NCBI RefSeq assembly: GCF_015706575.1
Contig: NW_024037064.1
Span: 11,695,606-11,759,605 of the forward strand
DNA: 64,000 nt
Direction of reading: 5' to 3'
From: Patiria miniata
Taxonomy: Eukaryota > Echinodermata > Asteroidea > Valvatida > Asterinidae
Each line of letters starts with the position of its first letter. The first letter of the stretch is position 1. Below, piece by piece: positions 58,233-64,000 of the stretch. The notes below the pieces were generated by a model, which did not search any database, was not told the DNA's origin, and saw only the letters and a program-made list of their open reading frames with translations. A program made the position numbers and the translations under genes.

Positions 58233-59280
58233 CCGAATTTGCAGCTTGGGGTAAGATTCTGCGGAGGAACCGGCGCCCTACAGCTCCCCAATCCGCATTC
58301 ATGAACTCTCTTACCCTTTGTGGAATCGGAGAATCACCCCGCACAAGCACTACGGCAATGGTGGTGTGCAGCTTTTGTAATTCTTCGGCCGTAAGGCCGG
58401 ACATCATCACCAACTCGAATGTGTAAGTTGTAGAACGTCTTACTTTCATACTTTCAATTACTTTGGTTAAATCCCCCCTCGCATCACTTGGAATACCGGA
58501 CAAGTCCGGTGTTTTCAAATCTTTACACAAGTGATTGCATTTGTGACATAGAAAAAACAATATTACGCCGTACACCCCAAGATCGGTTGGGCCGTACCAG
58601 CCGAGTGTTTTCCCATGTTGCTCCATGCTGTGGACTGCTGGATCGGTGAACATGTAGCTTTTCGGGTTTTGAACTCCTTGTAAGTCTGTCACAAGGATCT
58701 CGCCGTTTGATTCATGGTACGTGAAGTGGGAGAAGGCTTCTGGAACTAGGGTATCCTCGTCGGGGTTGACGTAAGCAGAATTGCTTAAGAAGTGGACGTA
58801 CCGTCCCGGAAGGAAACGCTCAATTGCTACTGTGGCACCCTCTGGGACCATCACATCGGCTCTCGCTGCATCTCCATCATGGGCTCCGCGAATCGTTTTA
58901 GGAAAAGGGTCTCCTCCTCGCTGCTTGTGGGAAGCAAACGTCTTGACTTTGGAGATGATGGGAATGAGAAACTCAATCCTTTCAATGTCTACAAGGTCGT
59001 TTTTGAAGTTGAACGCCACAGCCATTTCTTGTGCTTTCGAAGAGGCGCGATGGTCCGCTTTCCAAGCGTCTTCTCTCATTCTGGCAATGTGGCCCTCTTT
59101 ATAGAGTTTCACAGCGCATCGCTCACCGCGTTGGAACCACCAGCTATTGACAGGCTTTTTTCTCCCTTGGTAGGCATATCTGGAAACACCTTGTCCAAAC
59201 CAGTTATCATCAAATTTGGCATACTTTTCTTCACCGTTCTCAGTAAAGGGTTCGGATGTGTGGCTTTGAGCATTCCCCAT
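58228..59280 (-). CDS. alpha-kinase family protein K4
   Basis: This is a 350-residue intact paralog, the most diverged in its C-terminal third. It starts MGNAQSHTSE, again a myristoylation-type start. Catalytic and zinc residues align without gaps to K1: K58 (CAVKLYK), E154 (AIERF), H185 (AFSHFTYHES), D199 (VTDLQGV), H246/C248/C252 (HKCNHLC). Differences include FLPGRY for FLQGRY and CHKC for DHKC, which leave the zinc ligands in place. It ends ILPQAANSE rather than PVESYSFQ, and the stop again overlaps AATAAA. A longer upstream frame lacks an ATG and runs through the predicted splice acceptor, so 59280 is the start I trust. Confidence 0.94.
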   Translation of the reverse strand: MGNAQSHTSEPFTENGEEKYAKFDDNWFGQGVSRYAYQGRKKPVNSWWFQRGERCAVKLYKEGHIARMREDAWKADHRASSKAQEMAVAFNFKNDLVDIERIEFLIPIISKVKTFASHKQRGGDPFPKTIRGAHDGDAARADVMVPEGATVAIERFLPGRYVHFLSNSAYVNPDEDTLVPEAFSHFTYHESNGEILVTDLQGVQNPKSYMFTDPAVHSMEQHGKTLGWYGPTDLGVYGVILFFLCHKCNHLCKDLKTPDLSGIPSDARGDLTKVIESMKVRRSTTYTFELVMMSGLTAEELQKLHTTIAVVLVRGDSPIPQRVREFMNADWGAVGRRFLRRILPQAANSE

Positions 59281-59643
59281 TTTGCGCAAGACTGGTTCAC
59301 CTGAAACCAAAACGAGGCAAGCCTAAGTAAAGCTAATCCCATAGCTTACTACATGTACATTTTATTGTATTCCTCCAGAATTGATACAGTCTTTTTATAC
59401 ATCTTGTGTACACACCATGGAGCAGCGGGAGCTCACTACGCAGGGTATACACGACAGCTTCGCACGGATCTCTTCACCAGCCAACAATCAGGCCAAGTCA
59501 CAAATGACAGTAGTCAGTCAGTAACAGTCACGAGGAGTAATGTCTGCGTATAATGACCACAATTGCGCAAACTGTGTATGACTCAAATACGCAATTTAAA
59601 TGTTCCCTTAAAGAGGCTAGCTAATTAGATATTTTTTACTTAC
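59281..59643 (-). other. K4 leader exon start and 5' UTR intron
   Basis: Acceptor GGTTTCAG ends about 20 bp before the ATG. Donor GTAAGT is at 59643-59638. Confidence 0.5.
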
Positions 59644-59784
59644 GAAATTTACATGCGAATTACTTTGTACTCTCCTCGCCAACTTTCAAAACCAAACTCA
59701 TACACTTGCACCCTTCAACTAGTCGTGTACTAATTCCACCGTCAGCTTGCCTATAGATCTGTAATGCGGCAGGATGGGCGTTAT

Positions 59785-59880
59785 CGGCTTCTAAATATAT
59801 AGAGCTGATATCATGATCCTACGGGGACTCCCAAGCCATTGTTTCGACATAGAAGTTGTTTTCATCACCGACGTCATGCT
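59785..59880 (-). promoter_or_regulatory. K4 promoter with kappa-B-like site
   Basis: GGGGACTCCC (59823-59832) sits where K1 and K2 have GGGGATTCCC. A TATATA run lies downstream at about 59797 and GACGTCA upstream at about 59871. Confidence 0.45.
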
Positions 59881-59929
59881 ATAGGCATAGCAGGTTGGCA
59901 GTGTAAACAATAGACAGCGGGCCATTCTG

Positions 59930-60680
59930 GTCGTGTCATCATGTGCGCGGATCTGTTTTGCATACATGTTCTTAATGTGTATTCTACACCTTTTTTCTCG
60001 AAAATCAGCTAGAAGCACACACGATGCAACAAACGTGTGTACAAGTTCCTTTCCTGTCAACCTTTTTTTTTTTGGTGTGTCCCATATAAAACAAGAGACC
60101 CCGAAATGGACTGTATTTGCCTGCAGAAGTAGCGCATGCGCACTTATTTTTATTTCAGGGGGAGAATTTACACGATTCATATAGGCCTAAGACACTGTGG
60201 ACAGATTGTGGTTCACTTGGGTAATAGCGGTTCATATTGATAACGCCCTTTTGGAGGGGTAATCGAGTATATCCAATACAATTTTAAAAAGAAGTGTACA
60301 AATACTAACGGCGTGGGCGCATCACTCCATGTGCACTATTATCATACACCATGCGCCCTCTTGTGGGCACCCGGGGCGCGTAGGCGTTTGTCTTGGTGTT
60401 CTACCACGGTTCAAGGGCTGAGTACAGAGAGTTAATGATAAACACTGGTTTGCTTTGAGCTCCAAACATTCTACTGTAGTGTGGAAAAACTCTAATGTTA
60501 AGATTGAAATAGGTGGAGGAAAATCAATTGAGTGAAAACTCGATCTATATTCGATGGAACTCTAAATCGTCTGATCACTCTAGTTTTAATCGTTGTTAGT
60601 CAATTCTTTACCCGAATATAGTGAATGTTCACTCTTTGAAAAGAAGAGAGAAGGGGAAAAATAGCGAAAAATAGCAGATT
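59930..60680. repeat. kinase 5'-flank block
   Basis: Copy of 1-775. At its end the TTAA used by the MITE at 35419 is present, with no MITE adjoining it. Confidence 0.7.
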
Positions 60681-61500
60681 ATTGCTGCTTAAAATAATTA
60701 TATCAACGTCAATTTTTTTCCTTACCGATAATTTGGGGAATTTTCTTGAACTTGTTCAAGTCTCCCATTTACTTTTGCATACTTTTGGAGTGTTTCACAA
60801 CAAACGCGGCATTTAGGCTTGACCGCCACAGCGATAAACGAATCAAACACGTATGTTTAATATTCATACTTTGCTGAAACACGAATCAATATACTTTGAT
60901 GCAAATTTCATTTACAACGGCCGCTTATTGGTCTTATATTCAACACATAAGAACTTAAAGTCTATATAGTATTTCCTTCTAAATAGTTACAGTTCTATAA
61001 GTGTGCTTAACCCTAATCACGCCGGGTTATTGTGACCATCTCTTAGCCGGGGGGAGGGGACTAAGATCTCGGACATCAGTGACAACACATTTTGAAACTC
61101 GATACATGCATAGAGCATCTCATAATGAGCATACCCAAGAAATTTCATGACCAAAGGTCAAAGGGTTTAGGAATTATGGGTAATTAATTATTCATATGTA
61201 CGAATGGTAATTCTGCTCTGTGTAAACGACGTATATGGGAAAATTCAGTTTCCACGGCGCGTAGCGCCGAAAAGGTTTTCGCTTCCCCTGGTCCAATTTT
61301 TATTTTTTTGGTTTCAAAAGATGCGCAAGGTTCGAGGCTAAAAAGTCATAACAGTTTGGGTCGCGAACAGTTTTTTTTATGCTATCGTGAGGGGGGCAAA
61401 TTCCGTCCCCGGCCCTTTTAGTGTTACTACAAACAGCACTTTTTTAATACTCGTCCTTTTTGGTCGTAAATTTTCCTTCAAATAACGTATGTATTGTAAT
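60681..61500. repeat. last remnant of block e; array edge
   Basis: 60780-61007 and 61428-61500 together match 3710-3990. Beyond 61500 no array homology is visible, so this is the right edge of the duplicated region within the window. Confidence 0.6.
61011..61423. mobile_element. TTAA-type MITE, third full-length copy, reversed
   Basis: It lies inside block e between TTAA (61007-61010) and TTAC (61424-61427). The paralogous site at 3925 reads TTGCTTAATACAG with no insert. It is diverged from the other two copies and oppositely oriented. Confidence 0.75.
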
Positions 61501-61727
61501 TAGTGCAGCAGATAACTGTCACCATCTTTCAAATGTGGATACAAGCACCAAAATCGGCACAAATACTCCTTAGGGACTACTCATGTGAACAATCCTATTA
61601 GCAACTTGAATTTTTAAAGTGGCTGCCATTTTCAAAGATGGCCGCCATTTCCTGCATAAACGCCTATTTTACCACACAACATTTAACTCACTTGACCGCT
61701 TTTGATAACTTTGCAACTGAGTCCTAC

Positions 61728-63030
61728 ACTCTAAAAAAGAAGTGTAAATTTATGTTGTGTAAAACTGTTGTGTAAAAAAATTGCGTCATTTCTGCCCAAT
61801 ATTGAGCAAAATGAAAATTTCGCTTGTACCTTCTACTTGTGTCAAATGTGCTACACATGAAAAGGGTAAAATAGTACCCAACATTGACTACAAGTCCCTG
61901 CAGCACAGGCAAAGAGTTCAAATCATGGTGTTATTACCCAAGTGATGGGTTAAAGAAACTGGAATTACCCCACCGCTGTGTAACAATTATTTCATTGTAC
62001 ACGTTGAAGAGTAGAATTTACCACGACATTAGTAAAATGTTACCACCGTGTGGGGTAAACTGACGCACGTGACAACGTTTACCCAATATTGTGCACTCGT
62101 CATCACTCATGTACAAAATGGCCGCCGCTTGTGAGACCTTCAACAATTTGGGGATTTTGATGACGTGATTTCTTTGTTCCAGGTAAGTCAGTGAAATGAA
62201 TTTCAGTGTTGTTTCCTCCAAATGGGATGCTGATGTATGAGGATTAATATCGGGGAGATTAGAGAAGTAACATGCTTATTTTTTGGACATTTATGTGCAA
62301 CTTGGACGTCACGGCTCTGCCAACCACGATTCCATGCACATGATGCATGCGTTTCATGTACCGTATAGTGAGTGTTCTCAGATCTAGAAACACGGAGTAA
62401 ACTGACCGACATTTGGGGAATTGTTTTTGAATGAGTTGATTGAGGGAAATTCTAGCACCCCTGCCCATCATTTAGCCCACGTTCCTTGTAATAGTCCTCA
62501 TGCATCAGCACCATATTTGGGGAAATATCATCTTATTCAGTTTACTGACTTTCCAACCCAGGACTCAGTTATTGAAATCCCTCGCGATTGCTGTCTCTAG
62601 CATGCAATTCACATTGCAGAGTTACAAGTTGAATAAAACCGCAAGGGTCAATAACAAAGGTACACAACAACTAATTCAAAAACAACCCAAGTGATGGGTA
62701 AATTTAGAACCCAATAGTGCAGGGTAAAAATTAGAACCCAATATCTGGGTAAGAAACTGACACAACACTTGGGTAAAAGGAGGGTTGGGTAAAGTTTACC
62801 CAATGATTGAGTAAAAAGGGAACATGGTCGTCACATGGGTAAACTTTTTTACCCAACTTTGTTGTGCAAACACGTAACACAATTATGGGTAAAAGTTACA
62901 CTGAAATGGGTACTTTTCTGCACTTTAGCTGTTGTGTAAAAAAAAGTACACAAGTTGACGACCATGTTCCCTTTTTACTCTCGAAAAGGTAGTAATTTTA
63001 CCCAATATTGAGCAACTATTTTTTAGAGTG
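61728..63030. mobile_element. 1.3-kb TIR element with GGGTAAA repeats
   Basis: CACTCTAAAAAA at the left and TTTTTTAGAGTG at the right, each bordered by TA. The inside is full of inverted and direct variants of GGGTAAA/TTTACCC and a pair of inverted tracts (AAGGGAACATGGTCGTCA near 62817 and its mirror near 62957). No transposase is seen. Confidence 0.7.
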
Positions 63031-63225
63031 TATGTTTTTGAATATGGGGAAGTCAAAGTTACAACTCTGCAACTTCTTCACGGCTTCTTTGTGCCATTTC
63101 TTACAAGAATGTGAATGTTTATACATAAAACACCGGATAATTGCAGCAGAGGTCAGGGGAAGAGATGCACTCTGTGCTGCAACCCACGGGGGCATTGTGA
63201 ATCATGACAGCTAGGGAGATGGCAG

Positions 63226-63640
63226 TGCGAGCCCAGTGCGTTTGATGCTCAGAGGAAGATTAGCAGGCTCCCTGACTGCCTCCTCATTCAGCTCAAGAGA
63301 TTCGGGCTCAGGCATTAAGGCGAGTTTCAGAAGCTCCAGACCATCGTGAAGACTTCTGACGTGCTCTCATTCCCAAGGAGCACAGTTTGAGCTGACAGCA
63401 ATCATCAACCACAGTTGGACTTTGGTAAACGGCGCTCACTATTACGCCCTACTCAAAAAAGTGACGACGACTCCCTTGCCCGGAGTGCCATTGAAGTGGG
63501 CATGCAGCCAAACAACTATCTCTTTGTCTTCAACAGACAAAGAACTGTTTATGTCGCTCTGATCCCTGCTCCCACCAGACATGAACCCACTCCCCCTCAA
63601 TGGAAGAAAGCTCTGACCACTGCCAAGAGGAGCCAATTGT
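63226..63640 (+). pseudogene. ubiquitin-specific protease (USP) C-terminal lobe relic
   Basis: Frame 1 reads ISRLPDCLLIQLKRFG, the conserved USP 'L.I.LKRF' strand. After a frameshift the sequence continues SGSGIKASFR, then KLQTIVKTSDVLSFPRSTV. After another it reads ELTAIINHSWTLVNGAHYYA, the catalytic-histidine box, where the usual H-x-G has become H-x-W and one extra residue precedes HYY. The end reads YVAL, as in the last USP strand. The Cys box is not in the window segment. Multiple frameshifts make it nonfunctional as read. The family call rests on motif recognition. Confidence 0.6.
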
Positions 63641-63836
63641 CAGTGCCACAGGCTGTTTCTGCAGCCGCACCCCATCTCAGTCCCCCTCCTAACTTTCAGT
63701 CACCCAAACAACTTCCCAACCCCGACAGCTCTAGACCAGCTCCACCCTCAGGAAGCAGCTGCAGAAAGGAAGAAATTACAAAGGGCAAGGCTCAAAAGTA
63801 GAAAAACAACAGGAATTACTTCAGAACCAGCTGTGA

Positions 63837-64000
63837 ATGGCTGCCAGACGGAAAGATTCTGAGGTTAGGGAAGAGGAGAGGATGGAGGACCGCCTCAGGA
63901 CAGCTGCCAGGAGGGAACATTCTGTGGTTAGGGAAGTGCAGAATATGAACAAAAGACACAGAAGGGCTGCTCAACACACCCATGTCACTTCGCATCGGGC
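63837..64000 (+). CDS. AARR-repeat coding segment, partial
   Basis: An open frame runs off the window end. It contains two copies of a motif like AARRxxSxVRE (AARRKDSEVREEE and AARREHSVVREV) followed by a basic stretch. Repeats of this style occur in some helicase-like transposon proteins and in other invertebrate hypothetical proteins; I recall this only loosely. A Pro-rich 128-codon frame (63415-63801) links it with the USP relic. The start is nominal. Confidence 0.35.
   Translation, partial: MAARRKDSEVREEERMEDRLRTAARREHSVVREVQNMNKRHRRAAQHTHVTSHR

Noticed and set aside
58792..59304. 170-codon plus-strand frame antisense to K4, and similar frames at 11301-11603, 33687-33989 and 45418-45843
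   Set aside because: They are mirror frames of the conserved kinase coding region. The kinase strand carries the family motifs and the codon-level conservation.
59281..59310. upstream extension of K4 by ten residues (and of K1 by three)
   Set aside because: The extensions start at TTG rather than ATG, and the K4 one crosses the predicted splice acceptor.
1..64000. CRISPR arrays, bacterial operons or rRNA genes
   Set aside because: No regularly spaced short repeats with unique spacers, no ribosome-binding-site-led gene strings and no rRNA signatures were seen. The splice and polyadenylation signals indicate a eukaryote.

Overview
The window looks like nuclear DNA of an animal, most likely a marine invertebrate. 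It is AT-rich, contains no bacterial-type operons, has spliced-gene signals (splice donors and acceptors, TATA boxes, AATAAA) and is crowded with MITEs and foldback elements. I cannot name the species. Most of the window is a nested segmental-duplication array.

The only strongly supported protein-coding genes are four paralogous alpha-kinase genes (atypical MHCK/eEF2K/TRPM7-type kinase fold). All lie on the minus strand: K1 10503-11579, K2 32967-33965, K3 44788-45819 and K4 58228-59280. Each is a single intact coding exon of about 330-360 codons. Each is preceded by a short predicted leader intron and by a promoter with a kappa-B-like GGGGATTCCC-type site at the same relative place. In three copies the stop codon overlaps an AATAAA signal. 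Copies K1, K2 and K4 begin with an N-myristoylation-type MGNxQS sequence; K3 has Arg at position 2. Bases 1-775 are another copy of the kinase 5' flank, so a further copy probably lies to the left of the window.

Layout: 1-12.3 kb is one unit ending in K1 and its promoter. 12.3-15.5 kb is mostly unrecognised sequence with a hAT-like MITE, a perfect 46-bp palindrome and a 0.5-kb TIR element. 15.5-19.5 kb is a kinase-less unit copy. A fresh copy of the unit middle starts at 19.5 kb; it is split by a 6.3-kb PIF/Harbinger-like insertion (19902-26202) and runs on to K2 at 33 kb. 34.5-46.4 kb is the next unit, nearly collinear with 1-12 kb, ending in K3. 46.4-53.6 kb is non-array DNA with a 4-kb long-inverted-repeat element. 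53.7-60.7 kb is a shorter unit ending in K4. The array fades out at about 61.5 kb. The right edge holds a 1.3-kb TIR element and a frameshifted ubiquitin-specific protease relic followed by an AARR-repeat coding segment that runs off the end.

Within each unit the sequence between kinases is itself built from older duplicated sub-blocks. They repeat a CCAAT + CRE + ATG + splice-donor module on the plus strand and a short six-cysteine reading frame on the minus strand. Both might be remnants of genes I cannot identify. Many insertions can be dated against the array, because the same site is occupied in one unit and empty in another.
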